Shown: positions 38,651 through 49,092 of the stretch, piece by piece
Layout: each line of letters opens with the position of its first letter
How positions within the stretch are numbered: position 1 is the first letter of the stretch
Assembly (NCBI RefSeq): GCF_001429625.1
Contig: NZ_LMSU01000002.1
Coordinates: 744,001 to 808,000 of the forward strand
Length of the DNA stretch: 64,000 nucleotides
Direction: 5' to 3'
Source: Nocardioides sp. Soil805
GTDB taxonomy: Bacteria > Actinomycetota > Actinomycetes > Propionibacteriales > Nocardioidaceae
Notes under the pieces: model-generated
Seen by the model: only the letters and a program-made list of their open reading frames with translations
The model's database searches: none
What the model was told of the DNA's origin: nothing
Made by a program: the position numbers and the translations under genes

Positions 38651-38730
38651 GAAGTCCCACGCACCTGCGCGGAAGTCCGGGCTCGTGGGCACGTCTGGTC
38701 CTGCACTTCCACGCACGTGTTCGGAAGTCC
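38651..38730. repeat. two related hairpin-forming repeats after glmM
   Basis: Two copies of a 27-28 nt sequence (38651-38678 and 38704-38730) share CCACGCAC and CGGAAGTCC. The second can fold through ACTTCC and GGAAGT. They sit between the glmM stop and the next promoter and may be a terminator or a repeat remnant. Confidence 0.45.
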
Positions 38731-38773
38731 ACGCCGCTGGCGATATCCGGGTGCTCCGGCTCCGGGACTCGCC

Positions 38774-38779
38774 TAGGGT
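38774..38779 (+). promoter_or_regulatory. -10 hexamer TAGGGT, leaderless start
   Basis: TAGGGT ends 7 nt before the GTG at 38787, with no Shine-Dalgarno between. Confidence 0.5.
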
Positions 38780-38786
38780 CGCGGCC

Positions 38787-39797
38787 GTGACCCTCGAGAT
38801 CCGCGCCGTCGACCCGCACGACGAGATCGGGCTGCGGGCCTGGTGGGAGGTCGGCCACGCGGCCACGCGGGAGCGGCCGGGCACACCCTTCCCGGCCTGG
38901 GAGGTCAGCCGCACGGCCCTGCCCGCGGCCAACCCCGAGCGGGACACCACGCTGGTCGGCGCCTTCGACGGTGACGCGATGGTGGGAGCGGCGCTCGTCC
39001 TGGCCCCGCTGAAGGAGAACCTGCACACCTGCGGCTTCGACCTCTACGTGCTGCCCGCCCGGCGCCGGGCGGGGGTCGGCTCGCTGCTTCTCGCCGACGT
39101 CGAGGCGCGGGCATCGGCGCTCGGCCGCACCACGCTGCAGTGCGAGGCCTACGTCCCACCGGGACGGACGGGACCGGCCGAGCAGTTCGCGCTCGCCCGG
39201 GGGTACGCCGTCGCCAGCCGGGAGGGCTTCAAGGAGCTGGCCCTGGACGAGTACGCCGCACGGCGCACGACGCTCCTGGCCGACGTCGGGTCACGCGCCG
39301 ACGACCACCGCATCGTCGTGTTCGACACGGTCTGCCCCAAGGAGCACGTCGAGTCCTTCGGCCGGCTGCTGGGGATGCTCATCTCCGAGATCCCGCTCGG
39401 CGCCCTCGACCTCGAGGACTCCGAGTGGACGCCGGAGCGGCTGCGCGCCGCCGAGGAGCGGCTCGTGTCGATCGGGCGGCACGTGCTCACCGCACTGGCG
39501 ATCGCCCCCGACGGGTCGGTCGCCGGCTCCAGCGACGTCCGCGTCAACGACGCCGACCCGACCCACGGGCAGGTCGGGATCACGCTCGTGGACCCCGCCC
39601 ACCGGGGCCGCCGGCTGGGGCTCGCCCTCAAGATCGCCACCCACGACCTCGTCCGCGCGACGTACCCGCAGTGCGTGTCAGTCGACACCTGCAACGCCGA
39701 GGTCAACACGCACATGAACGCGGTGAACGAGGCGCTGGGCTACCGCAGCATCGAGACCCTGCTGGAGCTGCAGAAGGTCCAGCCGGCGCGAGGTTGA
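38787..39797 (+). CDS. GNAT acetyltransferase with two tandem GNAT domains
   Basis: A 336-residue protein. The first GNAT domain has YVLPARRRAGVGSLL (about 90-104); the second has LVDPAHRGRRLGLALKI (about 268-284), ending TCNAEVNTHMNAVNEALGYR. This last segment nearly matches that of the protein at 12291-13316, so they are paralogues. The substrate is unknown. It is monocistronic between glmM and coaA, transcribed from its own leaderless promoter. The conserved NAEVN-HM--VNEALG motif may mark the family's substrate site (inference). Confidence 0.82.
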   Translation: MTLEIRAVDPHDEIGLRAWWEVGHAATRERPGTPFPAWEVSRTALPAANPERDTTLVGAFDGDAMVGAALVLAPLKENLHTCGFDLYVLPARRRAGVGSLLLADVEARASALGRTTLQCEAYVPPGRTGPAEQFALARGYAVASREGFKELALDEYAARRTTLLADVGSRADDHRIVVFDTVCPKEHVESFGRLLGMLISEIPLGALDLEDSEWTPERLRAAEERLVSIGRHVLTALAIAPDGSVAGSSDVRVNDADPTHGQVGITLVDPAHRGRRLGLALKIATHDLVRATYPQCVSVDTCNAEVNTHMNAVNEALGYRSIETLLELQKVQPARG

Positions 39798-39810
39798 CGC
39801 GCGGTCCGGT

Positions 39811-40794
39811 TCAGAGCTTGCGCAGGCGCACGTACCGCACGGAGTGGTCGGAGTCCTTGCGCAGCACCAGGGTGGCGCGGGCGCGGGTGGGAGCGACGTT
39901 CTCGACGAGGTTGGGGCCGTTGATGGCGTCCCAGATGCGGCCGGCCTCGGCGCGGGCCTCGGTCTCGGAGAGCATGGCGTACTTGCGGAAGTAGGAGAGC
40001 GGGTCCTGGAACGCCGTCTCGCGCAGCCGCAGGAACCGCTCGACGTACCAGCGCTTGATGTCGCCGACGGCCGCGTCGACGTAGACCGAGAAGTCGAAGA
40101 AGTCGCTGACGGCCAGGCCGGCCTTGCCGTCGTCGCGGACCCGCGCGGGCTGCAGGACGTTGAGGCCCTCGATGATCACCACGTCGGGGCGCTTGACCAC
40201 GACCTTCTCGCCGGGGACCACGTCGTAGACGAGGTGGGAGTAGATCGGCGCCTCGACCTCGTCCTTGCCGGACTTGATGTCCACGACGAAGCGCATCAGC
40301 GCCTTGCGGTCGTAGGACTCGGGGAAGCCCTTGCGGTGCAGGATGCCGCGCCGCTCGAGCTCGGCGTTGGGGTAGAGGAAGCCGTCGGTGGTGACCAGCG
40401 CGACGTTGGGGTGCTCGGGCCAGTGGGCGAGCATCTGCTGCAGCACGCGGGCGGTCGTCGACTTGCCGACGGCCACCGACCCGGCCAGCCCGATCACGAA
40501 CGGCGTGCGCGGCGGCTGCTGGCGGTGGAGGAACTCCTCCTGCTCGCGGTGCAGGCGACCGGCCGAGGCGACGTACAGCGAGAGCAGGCGCGACAGCGGT
40601 AGGTAGACCTGCTCCACCTCGTGGAGGTCCAGCGCGTCGCCGAGGCCTCGGAGCCGGGCCACCTCAGCGGGGGAGAGGGGGTTCTCGGTCTCCTGGGCGA
40701 GCGCCGCCCACGCGGCCCGTTCGAGCTCGACGTAGGGAGAGGTCTCGTTGGCACCGGGGAGACCCTCCCGCTCAGCGGCACCGGCGGCGGACAT
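39811..40794 (-). CDS. coaA: type I pantothenate kinase
   Basis: A 327-residue enzyme that phosphorylates pantothenate in the first step of CoA synthesis. Motifs: P-loop GSVAVGKST, then [10 protein letters not shown], the RKGFPESYD segment and IIEGLNVLQ, all characteristic of bacterial CoaA. The ATG of MSAAGAAE is chosen; AACAAT 7 nt before it may be a leaderless -10. It is convergent with the GNAT gene and divergent from glmS. Confidence 0.96.
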   Translation of the reverse strand: MSAAGAAEREGLPGANETSPYVELERAAWAALAQETENPLSPAEVARLRGLGDALDLHEVEQVYLPLSRLLSLYVASAGRLHREQEEFLHRQQPPRTPFVIGLAGSVAVGKSTTARVLQQMLAHWPEHPNVALVTTDGFLYPNAELERRGILHRKGFPESYDRKALMRFVVDIKSGKDEVEAPIYSHLVYDVVPGEKVVVKRPDVVIIEGLNVLQPARVRDDGKAGLAVSDFFDFSVYVDAAVGDIKRWYVERFLRLRETAFQDPLSYFRKYAMLSETEARAEAGRIWDAINGPNLVENVAPTRARATLVLRKDSDHSVRYVRLRKL

Positions 40795-40846
40795 GCGCAG
40801 GATTGTTGCACCGGCGTCGGGCCACGGGGGGACCGGCACGCTTGCG

Positions 40847-40852
40847 TAGACT
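40847..40852 (+). promoter_or_regulatory. extended -10 TGCGTAGACT, leaderless glmS start
   Basis: TAGACT with an upstream TG ends 7 nt before the glmS ATG, with no Shine-Dalgarno. The glmS mRNA therefore probably lacks a leader, leaving no room for a glmS ribozyme. Confidence 0.55.
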
Positions 40853-40859
40853 CCCGCCC

Positions 40860-42716
<1,857 letters not shown>

Positions 42717-42723
42717 CCACCGC

Positions 42724-43074
42724 ATGATCGTCGGCGTCGGCATCGACGTGGTCGACCTCGACCGCTTCGAGGAGTCCCTGCAGCGCACCCCGGCCCTGCG
42801 CGCCCGGTTGTTCACGCCGGCCGAGGCGTCGCGGCCGCACGCGTCGCTGGCCGCCCGCTTCGCGGCCAAGGAAGCCATCGCCAAGGCGCTCGGGGCGCCG
42901 GTGGGCATGGCCTGGCACGACGCCGAGATCGTCTCGGAGGAGACCGGCCGGCCGCGCTTCGAGATCCGCGGGACGGTGCTCGCTCAGGCCGAGGCCCTCG
43001 GCGTCCGGCACGTCCACGTCTCGCTCTCGCACGATGCCGGGATCGCCTCGGCCGTGGTGGTCCTGGAGGGCTGA
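42724..43074 (+). CDS. acpS: holo-[acyl-carrier-protein] synthase
   Basis: A 116-residue enzyme that attaches 4'-phosphopantetheine from CoA to acyl carrier protein. Motifs: [13 protein letters not shown] (Mg-binding Asp) and [12 protein letters not shown] (catalytic Glu/Lys), plus HVSLSHD near the C-terminus. Length is typical. It follows glmS by 7 nt with no own promoter visible. Together with coaA nearby it links CoA supply to fatty acid synthesis. Confidence 0.96.
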   Translation: MIVGVGIDVVDLDRFEESLQRTPALRARLFTPAEASRPHASLAARFAAKEAIAKALGAPVGMAWHDAEIVSEETGRPRFEIRGTVLAQAEALGVRHVHVSLSHDAGIASAVVVLEG

Positions 43075-43096
43075 GGGGTCCCTCTGGCCGCTGGGC

Positions 43097-43102
43097 TAGG
43101 TT
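43097..43102 (+). promoter_or_regulatory. -10 hexamer TAGGTT, leaderless start
   Basis: TAGGTT ends 6 nt before the ATG at 43109. There is no Shine-Dalgarno. Confidence 0.55.
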
Positions 43103-43108
43103 GACGTC

Positions 43109-43405
43109 ATGGGCTTCCTGGACTCCGTCAAGAACGCGCTCAAGGGTGCTGTCACCGCCCCGCCGAGGACCGCGGCGCCGGAGCCCACCGGGGCCGTCGG
43201 GTCGCCGGAGCCCCCGGCCACGACGGAGCCGGGATCCGGCCCGCCGGCGCCGGTCTTCACGACGTACACCATCCTCACCGGAGACACGCTCGCCGACATC
43301 GGCGCCCGGCACGGGGTGACGCGCGACGAGCTCGCCCGCGTCAACGACATCGACGAGCCCGACCTGATCTTCCCGGGCCAGGAGCTCCGCATCCCGGTGG
43401 GCTGA
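43109..43405 (+). CDS. small LysM-domain protein without signal peptide
   Basis: A 98-residue protein. The first 16 residues are amphipathic (MGFLDSVKNALKGAV), and a Pro/Glu/Thr-rich linker runs to about 50. A complete LysM domain follows at about 51-97: TYTILTGDTLADIGARHGVTRDELARVN and PDLIFPGQELRIPV. LysM domains bind GlcNAc in peptidoglycan or chitin, yet no export signal is present, so it may be cytoplasmic, as with some actinobacterial and BON/LysM proteins. It has its own leaderless promoter. Confidence 0.88.
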   Translation: MGFLDSVKNALKGAVTAPPRTAAPEPTGAVGSPEPPATTEPGSGPPAPVFTTYTILTGDTLADIGARHGVTRDELARVNDIDEPDLIFPGQELRIPVG

Positions 43406-43432
43406 CCGCGCCGGCCGGTCCGCACCAGCCGC

Positions 43433-43438
43433 TAGCGT
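43433..43438 (+). promoter_or_regulatory. -10 hexamer TAGCGT, leaderless nnr start
   Basis: TAGCGT ends 6 nt before the ATG at 43445. There is no Shine-Dalgarno. Confidence 0.55.
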
Positions 43439-43444
43439 GGCGGC

Positions 43445-44812
43445 ATGCGCCGTGCCCACACCGTCTCCCAGGTGCGTGACGCCGAGGCCGACCTCATGCG
43501 GACGCTGCCCGAGGGCACCCTCATGCAGCGCGCCGCCTCCGGTCTCGCCCACGCCGTCCTCGACCTGCTCGGCGGCGGCTACGGCCACCGGGTCCTGCTG
43601 CTGGTCGGCTCGGGGGACAACGGCGGTGACGCGCTGTACGCCGGGTGCGCGCTGCTGCGGCGCGGCGCCCGGGTCGAGGCGCTGCTGCTCGGCAGCAACC
43701 ACCACGAGGAGGGACTGGTGGCCCTCCGGGCGGCCGGCGGGGGAGTGGTCGACGACGTCGCCGACGCGCACCGGCCCGACGTCGTGGTCGACGGCATCGT
43801 CGGCATCGGGGGTCGTGGCGGCCTGCGGCCCGCGGCGGTGGCCGCGTTGGACGCCGTCGCGGGGGTCCCCGTCGTGGCGGTCGACGTGCCCTCCGGCGTC
43901 GGCGTCGACACCGGCGAGCTCGAGGGACCGCACGTGGTCGCCGACCTCACCGTCACCTTCGGCACCCACAAGGTGGCCCACCTCGTCGGGCCCGCCGCCG
44001 GGGCGTGCGGCGTGGTGCACCTGGTCGAGCTGGGACTGGATCTGCCGACCGCCGCCGTCGAGGCGCTCCAGGCCGCCGACGTCGCCGCGCTGGTGCCCCG
44101 GCCGGCGCCGGACGACCACAAGTACTCCCGCGGCGTCGTCGGCGTCCGCGCCGGCTCCGACACCTACCCCGGGGCCGCGCTGCTGTGCGTCGCGGGCGCG
44201 GGCAGCGGACTGGTCGGCATGGTCCGCTACGTCGGCAGCGCGGCCGACCAGGTGCGGGCCTCGCACCCGGAGGTCGTCGGCGACGGCCGGGTGCAGGCCT
44301 GGGTCGTGGGCCCGGGTGGCGGCGACGAGGCCGAGGTGCAGCTGGCGGCGGCGCTCGCGGACGGCGTGCCCGTGCTCGTCGACGCCGACGGGCTGGCGCA
44401 CGTGCGTCCCGGGCAGGCGGCGGTGCTCACCCCGCACGCCGGTGAGCTCGCCCGGATGCTGGGGATCGACCGGGAGACCGTCGAGGCCCGGCCGCTGGCC
44501 CACGCCCGCCTCGCTGCCGAGCGGTACGACGCCGTGCTGCTGCTGAAGGGCCGCCACACCCTCGTCGTGGCCCCCGACGGCCGGACCCGGGTCACCACCA
44601 CCGGCCTGCCCTGGCTGGCCACGGCCGGCGCGGGCGACGTCCTGTCGGGGCTGATCGGCGCCCTGCTCGCCGCCGGTCTCGCTCCGTGGGACGCCGCCTC
44701 GGTCGGCTCGTGGCTCCACGGAGCCGCGGCCACGCTGGCGTCGGGCGGCGGACCGCTGGTCGCGGGGGACGTCGCCGCCGCTCTCCCGGCGGTGGTGCGG
44801 TCCCTCCGGTGA
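43445..44812 (+). CDS. nnr: bifunctional NAD(P)H-hydrate epimerase / ADP-dependent dehydratase
   Basis: A 455-residue repair enzyme. The N-terminal YjeF_N epimerase domain (about 1-200) has GSGDNGGDALYAG and VDVPSGVGVDTGE and equilibrates R and S NAD(P)HX. The C-terminal dehydratase domain (about 215-455) has VLTPHAGELARML, LLKGRHTLV, and the ADP-site GAGDVLSGLIGALLA, and it restores NAD(P)H using ADP. Both halves are complete. It lies between acpS and alr, a conserved actinobacterial order. Confidence 0.96.
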   Translation: MRRAHTVSQVRDAEADLMRTLPEGTLMQRAASGLAHAVLDLLGGGYGHRVLLLVGSGDNGGDALYAGCALLRRGARVEALLLGSNHHEEGLVALRAAGGGVVDDVADAHRPDVVVDGIVGIGGRGGLRPAAVAALDAVAGVPVVAVDVPSGVGVDTGELEGPHVVADLTVTFGTHKVAHLVGPAAGACGVVHLVELGLDLPTAAVEALQAADVAALVPRPAPDDHKYSRGVVGVRAGSDTYPGAALLCVAGAGSGLVGMVRYVGSAADQVRASHPEVVGDGRVQAWVVGPGGGDEAEVQLAAALADGVPVLVDADGLAHVRPGQAAVLTPHAGELARMLGIDRETVEARPLAHARLAAERYDAVLLLKGRHTLVVAPDGRTRVTTTGLPWLATAGAGDVLSGLIGALLAAGLAPWDAASVGSWLHGAAATLASGGGPLVAGDVAAALPAVVRSLR

Positions 44813-44846
44813 CCCGTGCGGGCTGACGGATGGAAGAATCGCCGAC

Positions 44847-45965
44847 ATGCCCGCCCGTGCCGAGATCGTCGTCGACCTCGCGGCGATCCGTCACAACGTG
44901 CGCCGGCTCCGCGAGGTGGTGGGCCCGGACGTGGCGATGATGGCCGTGGTCAAGGCCGACGGCTACGGCCACGGGATGGTCCCCGTGGCCCGCGCCGCAC
45001 GTGAGGCCGGCGCCGGGTGGCTGGGCGTCGCGACCATCGACGAGGCCCTGGCGCTGCGCGACGCCGGCGACACCGGGCGGGTGCTGTGCTGGCTCACCGT
45101 CCCCGGTGAGGACTACGCCGCCGCGGCGGCCGCGGACCTCGACGTCACGGCGTACTCCGTGGCCGCGCTCGAGGAGATGGTCGCCGCCGGCGTCGCCCGC
45201 GTGCAGCTCAAGGTCGACACCGGCCTCTCCCGCGGGGGCGCGGCCCGTGCCGACTGGCCGGCCCTCTTCGCCCGGGCCGCCGCGCTCGAGGAGGAGGGAC
45301 GGACGCGGATCACCGGCGTCTGGTCGCACCTGGCCGCGAGCGACGATCCCGACCACCCCGCCAACGCCGCGCAGGAGGACGCCTTCCGCGACGCGCTCGC
45401 CCTGGCCGCGGAGGCGGGCCTGCGCCCCGAGGTGCGCCATCTCGCCAACTCCGCGGCGGCCGTCCTGCGGCCCGGCGCTCGCTACGACATGGTGCGCTGC
45501 GGCATCGCGGCGTACGGCCTCGATCCCGCTCCCGGCGTGACGCCCGACCTGGGCCTGCGCCCGGCGATGACCGTCCGCGCCGACCTCGCGATGGTCAAGC
45601 GCATCGCCGCCGGGGACGGCGTCTCCTACGGCCACACCTGGGTCGCCGAGCGCGACACGTCCGTCGGCGTCGTCCCGGTCGGGTACGGCGAGGGCGTGCC
45701 GCGCGCCGCCGGCAACCGGGTCGAGGTGTGGGCGGGCGGAGCGCGCCGGCCGGTGCGGGGACGGGTCTGCATGGACCAGGTCGTCGTCGACCTGGGAGAC
45801 GACGAGCTGCGGGCCGGCGACGACGTCGTCCTGTTCGGCCCCGGTGACCGCGGCGAACCCACCGCGCTGGAGTGGGCCGAGGCGCTGGACACCATCAACT
45901 ACGAGATCGTGACGCGGATCGGCGGACGCCTGACCCGCCGCCACGTGGACGGAGGAACGGCATGA
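44847..45965 (+). CDS. alr: alanine racemase
   Basis: A 372-residue PLP enzyme making D-alanine for peptidoglycan. The PLP lysine is K36 in VVKADGYGHG. The second-domain tyrosine region is VSYGHTWVAERDT, and the active-site Met/Asp segment RVCMDQVVVDLGDD is present. AAGAAT sits 7 nt before the ATG, a plausible leaderless -10. The stop overlaps the next gene by ATGA. Confidence 0.97.
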   Translation: MPARAEIVVDLAAIRHNVRRLREVVGPDVAMMAVVKADGYGHGMVPVARAAREAGAGWLGVATIDEALALRDAGDTGRVLCWLTVPGEDYAAAAAADLDVTAYSVAALEEMVAAGVARVQLKVDTGLSRGGAARADWPALFARAAALEEEGRTRITGVWSHLAASDDPDHPANAAQEDAFRDALALAAEAGLRPEVRHLANSAAAVLRPGARYDMVRCGIAAYGLDPAPGVTPDLGLRPAMTVRADLAMVKRIAAGDGVSYGHTWVAERDTSVGVVPVGYGEGVPRAAGNRVEVWAGGARRPVRGRVCMDQVVVDLGDDELRAGDDVVLFGPGDRGEPTALEWAEALDTINYEIVTRIGGRLTRRHVDGGTA

Positions 45966-47047
45966 GCGGCGTTCGGGGTGCCCTCGGGCGCCGGGTGATG
46001 GGAGCCGCCGCGGGGGCGGCCGGCCTGGCCGCGGCGGGCGCCGCCGTGGGCGTGGTCGCCCACCGCAACCGGGTGATCGCCCACCGGGGCCTCGGGGACC
46101 GTACGCCGTTCGGCTCGCTGCACTCCGCGCCGCTGCACGTGATCGCCGACGACGCCGTCGACCTGTACACCGAGGTCGACGAGCCCGACCCCACCCAGCA
46201 CAGCCCGCTCGCCACCGGCGACATGACCGTCGTCTTCGTGCACGGCTACTCGATGAACCTCGACTGCTGGCACTTCCAGCGCGCCGGCTACCGCGGCCAG
46301 GTCCGCACCGTCTTCTACGACCAGCGCTCCCACGGCAAGTCCGCGCGCTCGTCGGAGGAGAACGCCACCATCGACCAGCTCGGCAAGGACCTGCTGCGGG
46401 TCATCGAGCAGACCGCGCCCGGCCCGGTCGTGCTCGTCGGGCACTCGATGGGCGGCATGAGCATCATCAGCCTCGCCCAGCAGCACCCCGAGCTCTTCGG
46501 CGACCGGATCGTCGGGGTGGCCCTGATCTCCACCACCGCCGGCGGCCTGGACCCCGGCCGGATCCTCTTCCCGATGCTGCCGATGGGCATGGGCGGTCGC
46601 GTCATGGGACGTGCCGTCCGCACCCTCGACCGCGGCCACCGGGTCGTCGACCTGGCCCGCAAGTGGGGTCACGCGATCGCCGACGTCGTCACGGACCGCT
46701 ACGCCTTCGGCGACGACGTCCCCGGCCACTACGTCGAGTTCCTCTACGACATGCTCAACGCGACGCCCTTCGCGGTGGTCGCCGACTTCTACCCGGCCTT
46801 CGCGACCCTCGACCACTTCGACCACGTCGAGGTCCTCGGCAAGGTGCCGACCGCCGTCATCTGCGGGACCGACGACAAGATCACCAGCGTCGGGCACAGC
46901 CGCAAGCTGCACTCGCGCATCCCCGGGTCCAGCCTCCTGGAGTGCCAGGGTGCCGGCCACATGGTGATCCTCGAACGCCACGAGGACGTCAACGCCGAGC
47001 TCGACGACCTCATCTCGCTCGCGCTCGCCCGGATGGAGGCCTCGTGA
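45962..47047 (+). CDS. alpha/beta-fold hydrolase
   Basis: A 361-residue serine hydrolase. The N-terminus is a hydrophobic Ala/Gly-rich segment (GAAAGAAGLAAAGAAVGVVA, about 14-34) that may anchor or export it. The oxyanion region is VFVHGYSMN, the nucleophile elbow VGHSMGGM, a late acid ICGTDDKIT, and the catalytic His GAGHMVILE. The substrate is unknown. It is coupled to alr by ATGA, with GGAGGAAC upstream, and its stop overlaps the tsaE fusion start (GTGA). This gene is regularly found between alr and tsaE in actinobacteria. Confidence 0.9.
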   Translation: MSGVRGALGRRVMGAAAGAAGLAAAGAAVGVVAHRNRVIAHRGLGDRTPFGSLHSAPLHVIADDAVDLYTEVDEPDPTQHSPLATGDMTVVFVHGYSMNLDCWHFQRAGYRGQVRTVFYDQRSHGKSARSSEENATIDQLGKDLLRVIEQTAPGPVVLVGHSMGGMSIISLAQQHPELFGDRIVGVALISTTAGGLDPGRILFPMLPMGMGGRVMGRAVRTLDRGHRVVDLARKWGHAIADVVTDRYAFGDDVPGHYVEFLYDMLNATPFAVVADFYPAFATLDHFDHVEVLGKVPTAVICGTDDKITSVGHSRKLHSRIPGSSLLECQGAGHMVILERHEDVNAELDDLISLALARMEAS

Positions 47048-47928
47048 CCCTCGTCGTACGCCGCGTCGGCCCCGAGGCGACCACCCACGTTCTGGCCGTG
47101 GTGCGGGAGGCCTTCGGCGCCCGCCCGGTCCTCGACCCGCCCGCCGACGCGATGGCCGAGACGGCCGAGAGCGTCGCCGCGGAGCTGGCGGCGGACGGCG
47201 GCCTCCTCGCCACCCTGGACGGACGTCCGGTCGGCGCGCTGCTGTTCGCCCCGCGCCCCGACGCGCTCTACCTGCGCCGCTTCGGCGTCGTGCCCGACGC
47301 CCAGGGCCACGGGGTCGCGGCCGCGCTGGTCGAGGAGGCCGTGGCCGCCGCCGTCGGCCACGCCTGCCTCGGTGTGCTGGCCCGCGAGGAGCTGCCAGGG
47401 ACGATCGGCTTCTGGGAGCGGCACGGCTTCCGCGAGGTCGACCGGCGCTCGCCGTACGTCGAGCTGCGCCGGGCCCTCCCCACGGCGTACGACGCCCCGG
47501 ACGCCGACGCGATGCGTGAGCTGGGCACCCGCGTGGGCGCCGCCCTGGGGGCCGGCGACCTGGTCGTGCTGACGGGCGAGCTCGGGGCCGGCAAGACGAC
47601 CTTCACCCAGGGGCTGGGGGAGGGGCTCGGGGTGCGCGGAGGCGTCACCTCGCCGACCTTCGTCATCGCCCGCGTCCACCCGTCGCTGGCCGATGGTCCG
47701 GACCTGGTCCACGTCGACGCCTACCGGCTCGGTGGCATCGCCGAGCTCGACGACCTCGACCTCGACACCTCGCTCGACACGGCCGTCACCGTCGTGGAGT
47801 GGGGGGCCGGGCTGGCCGAGGCCCTGGCCGAGCGGCGCCTCGACGTGACCATCACCCGGGCACTGGCCGACGAGGTGGGGGCCGACGGCCTCGACCCGCG
47901 TCGCGTCGAGCTGCGCCGGGTCCTCTGA
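47044..47928 (+). CDS. tsaE: GNAT domain fused to TsaE (t6A complex ATPase)
   Basis: A 294-residue fusion. Residues 1-145 form a GNAT fold with acetyl-CoA loop VPDAQGHGVAAAL (about 83-95) and GFWERHGF. Residues 150-294 are TsaE: Walker A GELGAGKT (178-185), TSPTFVIA, HVDAYRL and VVEWGAGLAE. TsaE drives cycling of the TsaB-TsaD complex that makes t6A37 on ANN-decoding tRNAs. Standalone TsaE is about 150 residues, so the GNAT half is an addition in frame, with no stop or ribosome site between the halves. The GNAT half has no known role in t6A synthesis. Confidence 0.92.
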   Translation: MTLVVRRVGPEATTHVLAVVREAFGARPVLDPPADAMAETAESVAAELAADGGLLATLDGRPVGALLFAPRPDALYLRRFGVVPDAQGHGVAAALVEEAVAAAVGHACLGVLAREELPGTIGFWERHGFREVDRRSPYVELRRALPTAYDAPDADAMRELGTRVGAALGAGDLVVLTGELGAGKTTFTQGLGEGLGVRGGVTSPTFVIARVHPSLADGPDLVHVDAYRLGGIAELDDLDLDTSLDTAVTVVEWGAGLAEALAERRLDVTITRALADEVGADGLDPRRVELRRVL

Positions 47929-47938
47929 CCGACGTCGG

Positions 47939-47944
47939 TAACCT
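47939..47944 (+). promoter_or_regulatory. -10 hexamer TAACCT, leaderless tsaB start
   Basis: TAACCT ends 6 nt before the GTG at 47951 and gives tsaB-rimI-tsaD an internal promoter. Confidence 0.5.
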
Positions 47945-47950
47945 CGCACC

Positions 47951-48619
47951 GTGCTCCTCGCCTTCGACACCGCCACCCCCCTCGTCACCGCCGCCCTGCA
48001 CGACGGTGAGGACGTGGTCGCCGAGCGCACCTCGACCCAGCCGATGAAGCACGGCGAGCAGCTCGCCCCGCTCATCGAGGCGCTGCTCCACGACCGCGGC
48101 CTGGTCCGCCAGGACCTCACCGCCATCGCCGTCGGCGTCGGTCCCGGGCCGTTCACGGGCCTCCGGGTCGGGCTGGTCACCGCCCGCACGCTCGCGCTGG
48201 CCCTCGAGCTCCCGGTGTACGGCGTCTGCACCCTCGACGTGCTGGCGATCGAGGCGGTGGACACGGGCGCGGTCCACGAGGACTTCGTGGTCGCCACCGA
48301 CGCCCGTCGCAAGGAGGTCTACCTCGCGTCGTACGACGCCGACGGCGCCCGCCTCGTCGGACCCGACGTCCTCAAGCCGGCCGACGCCGCCACCGCGGCT
48401 CCCGTGGTCGGCGAGGGCGCCCTGCTCTACCCGGAGGCCTTCCCGCACGCCGTCGGGCCCGCCCGGCCCAGCGCCGGCTGGCTGGCCCGCGTGGTGGCCG
48501 AGGAGCGCGCGGAGCTCCTCGACCCCGAGCCGCTCTACCTGCGTCGACCCGACGCGGTCGTCAACGCCGCCCGCAAGCAGGTGCTGGCCGACGACCCCTC
48601 GCGGGGGCCCGCCCGGTGA
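47951..48619 (+). CDS. tsaB: t6A tRNA modification scaffold protein TsaB
   Basis: A 222-residue inactive paralogue of TsaD. It starts VLLAFDTATP and shows QLAPLIEALL, VGVGPGPFTGLRVG and DARRKEVYLASY, all hallmarks of TsaB, which bridges TsaD and TsaE. The GTG start is supported by a -10 box 6 nt upstream and by the family's N-terminus. Its stop overlaps rimI by GTGA. Confidence 0.96.
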   Translation: MLLAFDTATPLVTAALHDGEDVVAERTSTQPMKHGEQLAPLIEALLHDRGLVRQDLTAIAVGVGPGPFTGLRVGLVTARTLALALELPVYGVCTLDVLAIEAVDTGAVHEDFVVATDARRKEVYLASYDADGARLVGPDVLKPADAATAAPVVGEGALLYPEAFPHAVGPARPSAGWLARVVAEERAELLDPEPLYLRRPDAVVNAARKQVLADDPSRGPAR

Positions 48620-49092
48620 CCCGACCGGCGATCCGTCAGGCGTCCGCGGCGGACGTCCCCGCCGTCGCCGCCCTCGAGCGTGACGTGTTCGGCCCCGACG
48701 CCTGGGACGAGCCGGCCGTGCTGGCCGAGCTCGAGGGGCCGGGCCGCCGGTTCGTCGTGGCCGCGGGACCGGCCGGGGAGCTGGCCGGCTACGCCGTGTC
48801 GATGACCCTCGGCGACATCGTCGACCTGCAGCGGATCGCCGTGCACCCCTCGTCGCGGCGCAGCGGGCTGGCCACCGCCCTGCTCGAGGACCTCCTCGCC
48901 CACCCCGGGCCGGCCGACCGGATGTTGCTGGAGGTCAGCGAGCGCAACCAGTCGGCGCTCGCGTTCTACGCCGCGCACGGCTTCAGCCGCATCGACGTGC
49001 GGCCCCGCTACTACCGCGACGGGGCGGACGCACTGGTCCTGCACCGAGCCCTCACCCCGCCGCGGGACCCGTCGGGGACAATGGCGCCATGA
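48616..49092 (+). CDS. rimI: RimI-type ribosomal protein N-acetyltransferase
   Basis: A 158-residue GNAT protein. The order [20 protein letters not shown], then [20 protein letters not shown] (acetyl-CoA loop) and [18 protein letters not shown] is typical of RimI, which acetylates the S18 N-terminus in E. coli and has wider activity in actinobacteria. The gene sits between tsaB and tsaD with overlaps on both sides (GTGA and ATGA), the usual arrangement. Confidence 0.93.
   Translation: MTRPAIRQASAADVPAVAALERDVFGPDAWDEPAVLAELEGPGRRFVVAAGPAGELAGYAVSMTLGDIVDLQRIAVHPSSRRSGLATALLEDLLAHPGPADRMLLEVSERNQSALAFYAAHGFSRIDVRPRYYRDGADALVLHRALTPPRDPSGTMAP

Noticed and set aside
40803-40859. glmS ribozyme upstream of glmS
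   Set aside because: Only 57 nt exist before the start, the -10 box is 7 nt from the ATG, and no ribozyme core is visible.
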